Assembly: GCF_047824785.1 (NCBI RefSeq)
Contig: NZ_CP181167.1
Location: 620,001 to 684,000, forward strand
Direction: 5' to 3'
Source: Nitrobacter sp039808345
GTDB lineage: Bacteria; Pseudomonadota; Alphaproteobacteria; Rhizobiales; Xanthobacteraceae
DNA length: 64,000 bases
Under the pieces are notes generated by a model, which had not been told where the DNA came from, did no database searches, and saw only the letters and a list, made by a program, of their open reading frames with translations. Numbering within the stretch: the stretch's first letter is position 1; every line of letters begins with the position of its first letter. Of the stretch, positions 53,623-62,754 are shown piece after piece. Position numbers and translations under genes: made by a program.

Positions 53623-54218
53623 AGCAATCGCGATAGCTCACTTTCGGTCGGAAGGCGTCCATCGGGAGTCAGGTGGTGGACGACCTCGGGCAGGTGCTGG
53701 CTTAATTCGTTGAGCAATTCGTCCCGGGACAGGCCGGTCTGCGTCGTCAGCGCGTTGATCTGGTCGGCGCCGAGCGCATCGGCGAGGTCGCGCGGCGCGA
53801 TCTGCTTGTTGGGTCCAGAACCGACCCAGGAATTCGCCGTCTCGCTATGGCCCTTCTTCTGAAGCTGGTTCAGCAACTCGCCGAGACCACCGCTCAGAAC
53901 GCTTCCGGCGGCTCCGCCCGCCAGCAGCCCGCCAAGTCCGCCCTTGAGCAGGTCCCCGAGGCCGCCAGAGCTGCCGGGCAGCCCGGCGTTGACGGTGCGT
54001 CCGGGCATGGGCGGCGGAGGTGCGGTGGTCGCCGGGCTGGTGTCAGGCTGGCTTCCGGTGAGGTGCTTCAGCGCCTTGTAGCCCAGCACGGCGAGGATCG
54101 CCAACGTCAGCGGCGACATGCCGCCGCTTTGGCTTTCCGCGCTTTGGCTTTCCGCGCTGGGCTGGCTTGGACCGCGGGGGCCGTTCTGCATTCCGTTGAG
54201 GATGTCGAGCAAACCCAT
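53619..54218 (-). CDS. YidB family protein (DUF937)
   Basis: This 199-aa protein starts at ATG 54218 (CAGGAGACG upstream). GLLDILNGMQNGPRG, a transmembrane-like LTLAILAVLGYKALKHL, a Gly/Leu-rich stretch and NSWVGSGPNKQIAPRDLADALGADQINALTTQTGLSRDELLNELSQHLPEVVHHLTPDG match YidB/DUF937. It is a soluble or membrane-associated protein of unknown function. Confidence 0.93.
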   Translation of the reverse strand: MGLLDILNGMQNGPRGPSQPSAESQSAESQSGGMSPLTLAILAVLGYKALKHLTGSQPDTSPATTAPPPPMPGRTVNAGLPGSSGGLGDLLKGGLGGLLAGGAAGSVLSGGLGELLNQLQKKGHSETANSWVGSGPNKQIAPRDLADALGADQINALTTQTGLSRDELLNELSQHLPEVVHHLTPDGRLPTESELSRLL

Positions 54219-54478
54219 GATCGTCTCCTGATGACGCACCAGCCCGCGGCGAAAGATAAGGTCGCCGTATGAACATCACAAGGCGCTTTTGGCCGGCGGA
54301 CCCTATAGCCCTCCTGAATGGCCTTGCCGGGAGCGCATCTCGGCAGGAGGTTCGATCCTGGTGGAAGCGGATCGCGCGACGGCACCAGCCTCTTGAATCA
54401 GCGATGCGATTCGGATCAGATGCTCAAGGCTTGCCCGAGGCGCCGATGTGCCGGATAAGTGGCATGGCTTGGCGTTCA

Positions 54479-54555
54479 GTCCCGGTAGCTCAGCTGGATA
54501 GAGCACAGGTTTCCTAAACCTGGGGTCAGGGGTTCGACTCCCTTCCGGGACGCCA
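54479..54555 (+). tRNA. tRNA-Arg (anticodon CCT)
   Basis: The cloverleaf is complete: acceptor GTCCCGG/CCGGGAC, D-arm AGCTCAGCTGGATAGAGC, anticodon stem CAGGT/ACCTG around loop TTCCTAA, T-arm GGGTTCGACTCCC and an encoded CCA. tRNA-Arg(CCT) is a common integration target, and an eroded integrase lies 2.5 kb away. Confidence 0.95.
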
Positions 54556-54613
54556 TTCGCTCAAAATTTCAGGGAGGGTTTTGTCGTTCCTGCCTTTCCG
54601 GGCAGGGACAGCG

Positions 54614-55471
54614 TCAGATGGTGCGGCTGCGGGTGACCGCTTGATACAGCATTCGCGCTCCGGCATCGAGCAGGAAGCCGAGGATGCCGATCATCAGCAC
54701 CGTGGCCATCAGCTCAGAATAAGCGAGGCGGTCGCGGGTGTCGAGAATGAAGTAGCCGAGCCCGGCCGAGACGCCGAGCATCTCGCATGGCACCAGCACG
54801 ATCCAGACGATGCCGACGGCCAGCCGCAGGCCGGTCAGCACATGGCCGAGAACGCCGGGCAGGATCACGTACCACAGCGTTTCCCAGTGCGTCGCGGCGA
54901 GGCTGTCGGCGAGGCTGAGCCAGCTTGGCTGCAGCCGCCGCACGCCTTCGGCGGTGTTGAGAAGAATTGGCCACACCGCGGCGAACGCCAGCATGAAATA
55001 GATCGGCTGGTCGCCGACGCCGAACACCATCACCGCGATCGGCATCCACGACAGGGGCGAGATCATGCGCAGGAACTGAAACGCCGGCGAGGTCGCGGTG
55101 TTGAGGCGGCCATAGCTGCCGACCGCGAGCCCGACGGGCACGCCGATCAACAACGCGAAAGCGAGGCCGATCAACACCCGGCGCAGACTGACCAGAACAT
55201 GCACCAGCAGATCCGGCTGTCCCAGGATGGTTACGAGCTCGGGGATGGCCGTGGTCGGTGAGAATTGCCGGATGAATCCCTGTGATGAGGCCAGGACATC
55301 GGTGCCGAGCCACCATAGCAACAGCAGCACGATCAGTCCGCCGATGCCGAGCAGGCTGTTTGTCAACGCCGGCAGCGTCAGCCACGGCTTGCGGCCGGCA
55401 CGACCGGCGAGCGTCGCGGGCCTCGGAGGCGCGGCGCCGCTCAGGCTGTCGCCTGGCCAGCTTGTGCTCAC
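54614..55471 (-). CDS. ABC transporter permease (nitrate/sulfonate/bicarbonate type)
   Basis: This 285-aa protein starts at GTG 55471, overlapping the binding-protein stop (GTGA). Several membrane helices and the EAA-like loop (EGVRRLQPSWLSLADSLAATHWETLWYVILPGVLGHVLTGLRLAVGIVW) match SsuC/TauC/NrtB permeases. It forms the channel with the ATPase at 56725. It is the last gene of the five-gene operon. Confidence 0.9.
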   Translation of the reverse strand: MSTSWPGDSLSGAAPPRPATLAGRAGRKPWLTLPALTNSLLGIGGLIVLLLLWWLGTDVLASSQGFIRQFSPTTAIPELVTILGQPDLLVHVLVSLRRVLIGLAFALLIGVPVGLAVGSYGRLNTATSPAFQFLRMISPLSWMPIAVMVFGVGDQPIYFMLAFAAVWPILLNTAEGVRRLQPSWLSLADSLAATHWETLWYVILPGVLGHVLTGLRLAVGIVWIVLVPCEMLGVSAGLGYFILDTRDRLAYSELMATVLMIGILGFLLDAGARMLYQAVTRSRTI

Positions 55472-56670
55472 GCCGCCACGACCTCGGTGCGGGTAAAGGA
55501 TTCCGGCAGGCCGAACGCCGCCATGCCGCCCGCCGCGATCACCGCCTTCTTGACGAAACGATCGTCGACGAGCTCGCGGCCGGCCGCCGCCGGATCGAGC
55601 TTATCGAGGAACGCGCGGTCGCCCTCGACCAGCGTATCGCGCAGGCGCCGGATCAGTTCCTCGGTGTAGCTCGGATACGGATAGGGCTGGAAATCGATCC
55701 GGCGCTCGCGCCAGTCCGGATGGATGATTGCGCCGGCCTTGATGTAGGCGGCATCGTCGGTCTCCGGCGGCGCCAGCACCTTGCTGAGAACCTCGACGCT
55801 GTGCGGGGTGTACTGGCTGGGATTGTCCTTGGAGAGCAGCGCCGCCGTCTCGGCGCGATGTTCGCGTGTCCAGAGTTGCGCCTTGACCATCGCGTTCACC
55901 GCGCGCTGCACCCATTCCGGCCGCTGCTGGATATCGCGTTCATGCATGAACACAAGGCAGCACGCGTGATCCTTCCAGACATCTCCGGTGAAGCGCAGGA
56001 TCTTTCCGACACCAAGAGCTTCGCTCGCCGCGTTGAACGGTTCGGCGACGATGTAGCCGCTGATCTGCTTGGCGGCGAGCGCGGGCACCACGTCGGCCGG
56101 CGCCATCACAACGAGATTGACCTCGTCGGCGGCCGGGGCGCCCGTGCGTTTCGATACCGGCTTCAATCCGTTCTCGCGCAGCAGGATTTGCAGCACCACA
56201 TTATGGATCGAGTACCAGAACGGAATGGCGACAGTGGTGCCGCCAAGCTCCTTGACGCTGTTGATGTGCGGCAGAACGCTGAGGCCGGAGCCGCTGGTGT
56301 GATTCCAGGCGACCACCTTGGCCGGCGCCTTGCTGCCGAAGCGCGCCCATACCGTCATCGGCGACAGCAGATGAACGGCGTTCACCTGCCCGGAGATGAA
56401 GGCTTCCAGCACCTGCGCCCAGCTCCGCAGGCGCACCGGCTTTTCGGCCTTGATGCCGGCCTCCTCGAAAAACCCCTTGCCATGCGCGACCAGAAGCGGC
56501 GTCGCATCGGTGATCGGCAGATAGCCGATGCGCAGCGGAACATCTGTTTCCCTGGCGCGCGCCTCATAGGTTTTCAGAAGGGGCAGCGCGCCGCCGGCCG
56601 TCAGCAGCGCCGACAGGCGCAGCATCTGACGGCGGGAGACGTCATAACGGGAGAATTCGTCGATCGACAT
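55468..56670 (-). CDS. ABC transporter substrate-binding protein (NrtA/SsuA-like)
   Basis: This 400-aa protein has a twin-arginine-type signal (SRRQMLRLSALLTAGGALPLL, about residues 12-32) and a type 2 periplasmic binding fold: LRIGYLPITDATPLLVAHGKGFFEEAGI, EAFISGQVNAVHLLSP and PADVVPALAAKQISGYIVAEPF. It binds an aliphatic sulfonate, nitrate or related compound. The companion oxidoreductase genes favour an organosulfur substrate. Confidence 0.88.
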   Translation of the reverse strand: MSIDEFSRYDVSRRQMLRLSALLTAGGALPLLKTYEARARETDVPLRIGYLPITDATPLLVAHGKGFFEEAGIKAEKPVRLRSWAQVLEAFISGQVNAVHLLSPMTVWARFGSKAPAKVVAWNHTSGSGLSVLPHINSVKELGGTTVAIPFWYSIHNVVLQILLRENGLKPVSKRTGAPAADEVNLVVMAPADVVPALAAKQISGYIVAEPFNAASEALGVGKILRFTGDVWKDHACCLVFMHERDIQQRPEWVQRAVNAMVKAQLWTREHRAETAALLSKDNPSQYTPHSVEVLSKVLAPPETDDAAYIKAGAIIHPDWRERRIDFQPYPYPSYTEELIRRLRDTLVEGDRAFLDKLDPAAAGRELVDDRFVKKAVIAAGGMAAFGLPESFTRTEVVAA

Positions 56671-56724
56671 GGCCGGTCCTTTGATTCGTAAATCTGGTCG
56701 CGTCGCGCCGGAAGCGTGGCCGGT

Positions 56725-57537
56725 TCAGTTGATGCGCCGCACGGTAGCGCCGCGCAGCCGTGAAAGAATTTCGACGCGAAGGGCGCCAAGCTCCGCGATG
56801 TAGTCCTCGCGTGGCGTCGGTAGGTCGATGCGCCATTGGCCGATCACGCGCGCCGGCGTTCCGCCGAGCAGCAGGATGCGATCGGAGACGAGCAGGGCCT
56901 CATCGATATCGTGGGTGATCAGGATCGCCGCGGTGTGGAAATCGCGGACGACTTTCAAAAGCAGATGCTGCATCTCGGTGCGGGTTACTTCGTCGAGCGC
57001 GCCGAAAGGCTCGTCGAGCAGCAGGATTTCAGGCTTGCGCGCCAGGCATCGCGCGAGCGCGGCGCGTTGCGCCATGCCGCCGGACAGTTGTGCGGGGAAG
57101 TAACGCCGCGCGTGCGTCAGTCCGACTTCACGGATCGCAATATCAACACGGATCTTGCTCTCCTCCGGCGTCAGGCGCGGCTGATGCTTGAAGTTGAGTC
57201 CGAAAGCGACATTCTTCTCCAGCGACAGCCATGGCAGCAGGCTCGCGTCCTGAAAGGCGATGGAGACGCGCGGCGGCACGCCCCGCAGCGGCTTGCCGTT
57301 CATCGTCACCGTGCCATCGGTCGGCTCCTGCAGTCCGCCGAGCACGCGCAACAGGCTCGATTTGCCGACACCGCTCGGACCGAGCACGCTGACGGTCTCG
57401 CCGGCATCCAGCTCGAAGTCGAACGCCTCGACAACCGGTTTCAGCTGGCCGGGGTAATGAAGCACAACGCCCGCGGCTTCGAGAACGGTGGCCTGACGAT
57501 CCGATGCCGGTGAGATGGTTTGTGCGAGTGCGGTCAT
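56725..57537 (-). CDS. ABC transporter ATP-binding protein
   Basis: This 270-aa protein has Walker A GPSGVGKSSLL (about residues 54-64), Q-loop FQDASLLPWLSL, signature LSGGMAQRAALAR and Walker B ILLLDEPFGALD, with the H-loop in ILITHDIDEAL. It is the NrtD/SsuB/TauB type. The start overlaps the acyl-CoA-dehydrogenase-like stop by 4 bp. Confidence 0.94.
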   Translation of the reverse strand: MTALAQTISPASDRQATVLEAAGVVLHYPGQLKPVVEAFDFELDAGETVSVLGPSGVGKSSLLRVLGGLQEPTDGTVTMNGKPLRGVPPRVSIAFQDASLLPWLSLEKNVAFGLNFKHQPRLTPEESKIRVDIAIREVGLTHARRYFPAQLSGGMAQRAALARCLARKPEILLLDEPFGALDEVTRTEMQHLLLKVVRDFHTAAILITHDIDEALLVSDRILLLGGTPARVIGQWRIDLPTPREDYIAELGALRVEILSRLRGATVRRIN

Positions 57538-58637
57538 GCTGTCGCGCCGACCGCCGCAGGCAGTTCCTGAACGCGAAGCGCGAGCTTCAGTTGGATGAGG
57601 CTGGGCGTGAGCACCGGAATGAAAGCCGCTTCGCGGAGCCGGCGCTGGAAGCCCGCTCCGGGCTGGGACAGATAGGCACGGCCGCCGGAGGCCGACAGTT
57701 CGAACTGCACGGCCTGCACAGCGATCTCGGCGAGGCGGATGCGCAGGCGGAACAGGCTTGCCGGGTGCTCGATGAAGCGGCCTCCACCCAGACCCTCAAG
57801 CAGCGCTGTTTCGGCGGTCGAGAGTTCGGCGGCGAGCGCCGCGACCGGCTCGCTCAGGATGTCGCGATCGTTGCGAAGCCTGGCGGTTGCTTCCGCAAGC
57901 GCGCGGCGCGCCAGGCCGATCGACAGCGCGGACTGCATCGCCAGAAAAGCGGGCCTTACCTTCGGAAGCCACTCGGCCGCATGATGATGGATAATGCGAT
58001 CCTCGCCGATCTTTACGCCGTCGATCTTGAGCGCCGCGGTGTTTGATCCGCGCATGGCCATCAGATCGAGGTCGGGCGAGCGTTCGAGGCCGGAATCGTC
58101 GGAGGCCAGCGCTGCGATAAAGGCAGGCGCGCCATCCGCGCCCTTCACAGCCATCGCGACGTCGAAACCTGTCGCGGGAAGGTTGGTCACCCACGGCAGG
58201 TAACCGTCGAGCTGCAGCGCGGTGCCGCTGCGGCGGGACTGCACCGACAGTTCCTCGATGCCGGAGAGGAATTTCATCGCGTTGGACAGGCCGGTGGCGC
58301 CGCCGCGCCGGCCAGTGAGAAGATCCGGCAGCAGCTGCTCGCGCAAAGCGGCGTTGGGGCTTTGCAGCAGATACTCGATGAAAGTGCGATGGCTCCAGAA
58401 CACGAAGCCCGCGGTCAGCGAGCGGGCCGAGGTCTCGGCGATGGCTTTGACCGCATCGTCGACATGCCCGCCGCTGCCGCCCCATTGCACCGGCACGCCG
58501 AGGCGAAACAGGCCGACGTCTGCGAGCTTCGGCAGAACCGATGCGGCCGTGTCGGTCGTGGTGTCGAGATGGGAGGCGCTGGCGTCTAGCCAGGCTTCCA
58601 GATCGGAGGCTGCCAGATCGGAGGTTACATGTGTCAT
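57534..58637 (-). CDS. Acyl-CoA dehydrogenase-like flavoenzyme (SfnB/DszC-related)
   Basis: This 367-aa protein has an N-terminal helical domain (LPKLADVGLFRLGVPVQWGGSGGHVDDAVKAIAETSARS), a central beta domain (VQSRRSGTALQLDGYLPWVTNLPATGFDV, LMAMRGSNTAALKIDGVKI) and a C-terminal helical domain. The catalytic Glu of true acyl-CoA dehydrogenases is not apparent. Such proteins in sulfur-acquisition operons act as FMN/FAD-dependent monooxygenases or related enzymes. The co-transcribed transporter supports this. Confidence 0.75.
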   Translation of the reverse strand: MTHVTSDLAASDLEAWLDASASHLDTTTDTAASVLPKLADVGLFRLGVPVQWGGSGGHVDDAVKAIAETSARSLTAGFVFWSHRTFIEYLLQSPNAALREQLLPDLLTGRRGGATGLSNAMKFLSGIEELSVQSRRSGTALQLDGYLPWVTNLPATGFDVAMAVKGADGAPAFIAALASDDSGLERSPDLDLMAMRGSNTAALKIDGVKIGEDRIIHHHAAEWLPKVRPAFLAMQSALSIGLARRALAEATARLRNDRDILSEPVAALAAELSTAETALLEGLGGGRFIEHPASLFRLRIRLAEIAVQAVQFELSASGGRAYLSQPGAGFQRRLREAAFIPVLTPSLIQLKLALRVQELPAAVGATA

Positions 58638-58654
58638 GACGATGCTTTCATCCG

Positions 58655-59227
58655 TTACTCGGCGGCAACGGTGGTCGAATTATTCCACGCGTAAGGCTTA
58701 AGCTCCGGATTGATGTCCGTTTGCCCGAGATTGTTGGCGAAGTTGCACAGCGTTGCGAGACTGACGCCGAGCACTACTTCCAGCGCGTTGGCGTCGCTGA
58801 AGCCGGCGGCGCGGAACGCGTTCAATTCGGCGTCCTCGACGCGGCCGCGGCTGCGGATCACGGCGCGGGTGAAGTCGGCGACGGCATTGAGGCGCGCATC
58901 CGGCCCGTGCACGCCATCGCGCAGCGCGTTGACGGCGGCGTCCTTCAGGTCGGCCTTTTTATAGACGATCGCGGTGTGACCGGCGACGCAGAAGCCGCAG
59001 CCGTGTGTCGTGGCCGCCGTGATCTGCACCGCTTCGCGTTCCGCCAGCGTCAGGCCGGCGCGCGCGTTGATGCCGCTCACGGTCTGATAGGTTTCCAGCG
59101 CGGTCGGCGCGTTGGCCAGAAGTCCGATCAGGTTGGGCAGGAAGCCGTTCGCCTTCTCGGCATTCTGGACTCGTTCCCTGGCGGCTTCGGGAGCTGTGAC
59201 GGCGGTATGAACGGGCAGACGTGTCAT
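58655..59227 (-). CDS. Carboxymuconolactone decarboxylase / AhpD-like protein
   Basis: This 190-aa protein starts at ATG 59227. LAEREAVQITAATTHGCGFCVAGHTAIVYKKADL contains the CxxC redox pair (CGFC) and the preceding Glu and following His of the AhpD fold. It is first in the operon with the dehydrogenase-like and ABC genes and may detoxify peroxide or process a product. The 400 bp upstream (59228-59627) show no gene. Confidence 0.88.
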   Translation of the reverse strand: MTRLPVHTAVTAPEAARERVQNAEKANGFLPNLIGLLANAPTALETYQTVSGINARAGLTLAEREAVQITAATTHGCGFCVAGHTAIVYKKADLKDAAVNALRDGVHGPDARLNAVADFTRAVIRSRGRVEDAELNAFRAAGFSDANALEVVLGVSLATLCNFANNLGQTDINPELKPYAWNNSTTVAAE

Positions 59228-59627
59228 GTGCGTTCCACTGATGGCATCGACCCAAATAGGCCGGCGACCCAAGTGGGCCGGCGCGACGAGCGGCGATCAC
59301 CTAAGGTCAGGTTATGAAAATTTGATGGGATGATGGTGGAGCAGGCGTCCAGTCCGGACAAGCCGTTTGGAAAAATAACGAGAAACGGCCTGCTTTGCCG
59401 ATAACCGGGGGAATGCGGCTGTTTTCATCAACGAGCAGAATGGGAGAATATTTCAAGATCAGAGATGACGCTCTCCTCGCGCGTCTTCCGTCCGGAATGC
59501 GCCTCTTCTTCGTCCGCCCAACGGATCGACGGCGTTCCCATCGCCGCCGTGAACTCGCATCCACGCCGGTCCCCGTGCCGGCATCGACGGGTGGTCCCAG
59601 ACTCGAACGATGTAAGCGTCCGCTTAT

Positions 59628-60032
59628 ATGTCCCCCATGCGCCCGCACGACATTCTGATGCTTGATGCCGCCGGATTGTACTGCAAGCGCGGCGGCTTCC
59701 ATATTGATCCGGTGCGGCCCGTGGACCGCGCGATCGTCACCCACGGCCATTCGGATCATGCCCGGCCCGGCCATGGGGCGGTGCTGGCGACACCGGAAAC
59801 GCTCGACATCATGCGGCTGCGCTACGGAGATGATTTCGCGGGCTCTGCGCAGGCGATGTCCTATGGACAAGAGATCAGGCTGGGCGATGTCGCGATCATG
59901 TTCCATCCCGCGGGTCATGTGCTGGGCTCCGCGCAGATCGCGGTCACCCATGGCGGAGTCCGCATCGTCGTCTCGGGTGATTACAAGAATGTCGGCGACC
60001 CGACCTGCACGCCGTTCGAGATCGTGCCGTTC
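59628..60032 (+). pseudogene. 5' half of the ligase-associated DNA exonuclease
   Basis: The metallo-beta-lactamase fold start is clear: AAGLYCKRGGFHIDPVRPVDRAIVTHGHSDHARPGHGAVLATPET with the HxHxDH site, then GHVLGSAQIAVTHGGVRIVVSGDYKNVGDPTCTPFEIVPF. Right after this the sequence switches to the coding frame of a DNA ligase. About two thirds of the usual protein (around 340 aa) is missing. Confidence 0.8.
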
Positions 60033-60748
60033 ACCTGCGCGCCTACGATCTGCTCGCCGGCGGCGACAATGATCTGCGCGAGTTGCCATTTGAAGACAGG
60101 CGGCGGCGGCTCGTTGATTTCATCGCGGCGCTTGACGATCCCCGTATCGACCTTTCGCCGCAGGTCTCCTTCGCCAAATGGAGCGATCTTGCGGCAATTC
60201 GCGCCGATCCGGCCGCGGCGGGCGCTGACGCCGACGCTGTCGAAGGCGCCATGCTGAAGCGCCGTGACGCGCCTTACATGCCGGGACGGCCCAAGGGTCC
60301 GTGGTGGAAATGGAAGCGTGATCCGCATGTCATCGACGCGGTGCTGATGTATGCGCAGCGCGGCCACGGCAGGCGCTCGTCCTATTATTCCGATTACACC
60401 TTTGGGGTCTGGACCACGGGGGAGGAGGGCGAGCGGCTGGTGCCCGTCGGCAAGGCCTATTTCGGCTTCACCGACGAGGAACTGCTGCGGATCGACCGGT
60501 TCGTCCGCCGCAACACCACCGAGAGCTTCGGCCCGGTGCGCCATGTCCTGCATGAGCCCGATCAGGGATTGGTGCTGGAAATCGCCTTTGAGGGATTGCA
60601 GCGTTCTGCCCGGCACAAATCAGGGGTGGCGATGCGTTTTCCGAGGATCAACCGATTGCGCTGGGACAAGCCGCCGCGCGAGGCGGATCGGCTGGAGACA
60701 CTGGAGCGGATGCTGGCCTCCGAAGCCACCAGATCAAACGGCCATTGA
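60032..60748 (+). pseudogene. 3' part of an ATP-dependent DNA ligase
   Basis: The frame reads LRAYDLLAGGDNDLRELPFEDRRRRLVDFIAAL, then KGPWWKWKRDPHVIDAVLMYAQRGHGRRSSYYSDYTFGVW and GLVLEIAFEGLQRSARHKSGVAMRFPRINRLRWDKPP, typical of the C-terminal half of LigB/LigD-type ATP-dependent ligases (OB-fold with motifs V-VI). The N-terminus with the catalytic Lys is deleted, and the frame is out of phase with the exonuclease half. The stop is at 60748. Confidence 0.85.
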
Positions 60749-60823
60749 CGGCGGAACGGTGGTTCCCCATCTGCCCCACACTGATTATGTTGCGCGGGTC
60801 CTTGTGCCCGCAGGAGAGCTTTG

Positions 60824-61129
60824 ATGCCGAACGACGACACCCGGAATTTGCGGGCCAGCCACGACAGCCTGTCGCGTTTCCTGGGCGGCTCGCCGCTGGC
60901 GGTCGCGTTTCGCCTGATCTTGCTGTCGACGCTGGTTGGCGTGATGCTCGCGGCGATCGGCTTCGACCCCTGGAATATCGTGCAAAGCATCCGTCTGCTG
61001 GTCGAACGCGTCTGGGATCTCGGCTTCGATGCGATCAACGGATTGTGGCGCTATTTCCTGCTCGGCGCCGTCATCGTGATCCCGATCTGGCTGCTGTCAC
61101 GCCTGTTCGGCGCGCCGCGCGGACGTTAG
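60824..61129 (+). CDS. DUF6460 membrane protein
   Basis: This 101-aa protein starts at ATG 60824 (GGAGAGC upstream). RFLGGSPLAVAFRLILLSTLVGVMLAAIGFDPWNIVQSIRLLVERVWDLGFDAINGLWRYFLLGAVIVIPIWLLSRL is the DUF6460 pattern with two membrane helices. The TAG stop falls at the edge of a dispersed repeat. Confidence 0.88.
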   Translation: MPNDDTRNLRASHDSLSRFLGGSPLAVAFRLILLSTLVGVMLAAIGFDPWNIVQSIRLLVERVWDLGFDAINGLWRYFLLGAVIVIPIWLLSRLFGAPRGR

Positions 61130-61230
61130 AGCGTTTTCAAGCGAAGTGGACACCGGTTCGCGTGAAGAAAACGCGACAAAACAAAATCATAGAGCCTGCT
61201 TCTGATTCTATCAGAAGCGGAAAGGCTCTA
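61127..61230. repeat. Dispersed palindromic repeat, copy 4
   Basis: Same sequence as copy 1 in reverse orientation, bounded by TAGAG and CTCTA. Its left end is the stop codon of the DUF6460 gene. Confidence 0.85.
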
Positions 61231-61300
61231 GAGCATGATCCCGACCCGAAGGGCCGCGCCAGCGCAAAGTGGGAACCGGTTTTCGGATAAGATCATGCTC
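61231..61300. repeat. Second-type palindromic repeat
   Basis: GAGCATGATC and GATCATGCTC are the ends of a 70-bp dyad containing GTGGGAACCGGTTTTCGGATAA, a form common in Bradyrhizobiaceae intergenic regions. It is directly adjacent to copy 4, making a composite element before pyrD's stop. Confidence 0.75.
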
Positions 61301-61318
61301 CATAAAAGAGTATGATTC

Positions 61319-62413
61319 CTACACCGGCCAGTCTTGCGCCGTGATGGTCGCGGCGTCAGCGCCGATGATTTCCGATAGCGAATCGCGTCCGGTTCGCAGC
61401 AGCGTCGACATCAGATCACGCTTGATGGCGTCGACGAGGCCAAGGCCCTTGTAGACCAGCGACGAGTAAAGCTGGATCAGGGTGGCGCCGGCGCGAATCT
61501 TGGTCAGCGCCGCGCCTCCGGAATCGATGCCGCCGACGCCGATCAACGGAAACGCGCCCTCGGCGCGCACATAGGTCTCCGCCACCATCCGGGTCGAGAG
61601 CTGGAATAGCGGTCGTCCCGACAGCCCGCCCTGTTCTTTCGCGCGCGATTGATCGCGTAGCGTCGAGGGCCGCGCAAGGGTGGTGTTGCCGACGATCATG
61701 CCGTCGATGCGGCGCGATCGCGCGGTGTGAACGACGTCATCGAGTTCCGCCAGCGTCAGGTCGGGCGCGATCTTGAGCAGCACTGGTGTGTCGCCGGCAT
61801 TCTGCCGGACGCGCTCGCGGGCGTCGATCACCTTCGCCAGCAACTCGTCGAGCGCCGCCGCCTGTTGCAGGTTGCGCAGGCCGGGGGTGTTGGGCGACGA
61901 CACGTTCACGGTGAAGTAGCTCGCCACCGGGGCAAAGATTTCGATCAGCCTGACATAGTCGGCGATGCGATTGGCAGAATCCTTGTTGGCGCCGATGTTG
62001 ACTCCGACGATGCCGCCCGAATGCGCGCGGGCCGCGAGCCTGCGAAGCACGGTGTGGGCGCCGTCGTTATTGAATCCCATGCGGTTGATGATGCCTCCGT
62101 CGCGTTCAAGCCGGAACACGCGGGGACGGGGATTGCCGGGCTGCGCTCTTGGCGTGACCGAACCGATCTCGACGAAGCCGAAGCCGAGTTTCAGCAACGC
62201 GTCCGGCACCTCGGCGCTCTTGTCAAAGCCGGCGGCGAGGCCGATCGGGTTGGGAAAGTTCAGGCCGAAAGCGCGAACCGCCAGTTTCGGATCGTCGGCG
62301 CGCTGGCGTATCGGCGGCAGAAGCCGCAGTCCCTGGATCGCCATGCGATGCGCGTCCTCGGGATCGAGCCAGCGTAACAGTGGTAGCGAGAGGTTGTCGA
62401 AGGCGCGTATCAC
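61319..62413 (-). CDS. pyrD: Quinone-dependent dihydroorotate dehydrogenase
   Basis: This 364-aa protein has the class 2 N-terminal extension (RAFDNLSLPLLRWLDPEDAHRMAI), FMN barrel motifs (NPIGLAAGFDKSAEVPDALLKLGFGFVEIGSVTP), the catalytic Ser segment FTVNVSSPNTPGLRNLQ and a C-terminal phosphate loop (IGVGGIDSGGAAL, GATLIQLYSSLVYKG). It oxidises dihydroorotate in pyrimidine synthesis at the inner membrane. It overlaps the DUF952 stop by 4 bp. Confidence 0.97.
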   Translation of the reverse strand: MIRAFDNLSLPLLRWLDPEDAHRMAIQGLRLLPPIRQRADDPKLAVRAFGLNFPNPIGLAAGFDKSAEVPDALLKLGFGFVEIGSVTPRAQPGNPRPRVFRLERDGGIINRMGFNNDGAHTVLRRLAARAHSGGIVGVNIGANKDSANRIADYVRLIEIFAPVASYFTVNVSSPNTPGLRNLQQAAALDELLAKVIDARERVRQNAGDTPVLLKIAPDLTLAELDDVVHTARSRRIDGMIVGNTTLARPSTLRDQSRAKEQGGLSGRPLFQLSTRMVAETYVRAEGAFPLIGVGGIDSGGAALTKIRAGATLIQLYSSLVYKGLGLVDAIKRDLMSTLLRTGRDSLSEIIGADAATITAQDWPV

Positions 62414-62754
62414 GGCGCGAGTTCCGGTATATCGTGATATCCGTCCGCTCGCGCGGGCATGTCCAATACCGCGGTGACATGGCGCAGATCGAGCTCGCCG
62501 TAGAGGTGCGGAAACGGCTCGCCTCCGCGCGAGATTTCCCAGCGCAGCGCCTCACCCAGTCCATCGGCGTCGATCGCGATCAGGAGCAGCCCGGTCTGGC
62601 CGACGAAATGCTTGCGGGCCGTGCCTTCGACCTGGGTGGCTGTGGAAAAATGAATGAAGCCGTCGCGTATATCGTCGGCGCTGCCGCGAAAAACGCTGTC
62701 CCGCTCGGCCTGCCGCCAGGCTGAATCCGGGCAGATTTTGTAGATCGTGCGCAC
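62410..62754 (-). CDS. DUF952 protein
   Basis: This 114-aa protein contains IYKICPDSAWRQAERDSVFRGSADDIRDGFIHFSTATQVEGTARKHF and LRWEISRGGEPFPHLYGELDLRHV, the DUF952 pattern. It is upstream of and coupled to pyrD, an arrangement common in Bradyrhizobiaceae. The function is unknown. Confidence 0.93.
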   Translation of the reverse strand: MRTIYKICPDSAWRQAERDSVFRGSADDIRDGFIHFSTATQVEGTARKHFVGQTGLLLIAIDADGLGEALRWEISRGGEPFPHLYGELDLRHVTAVLDMPARADGYHDIPELAP

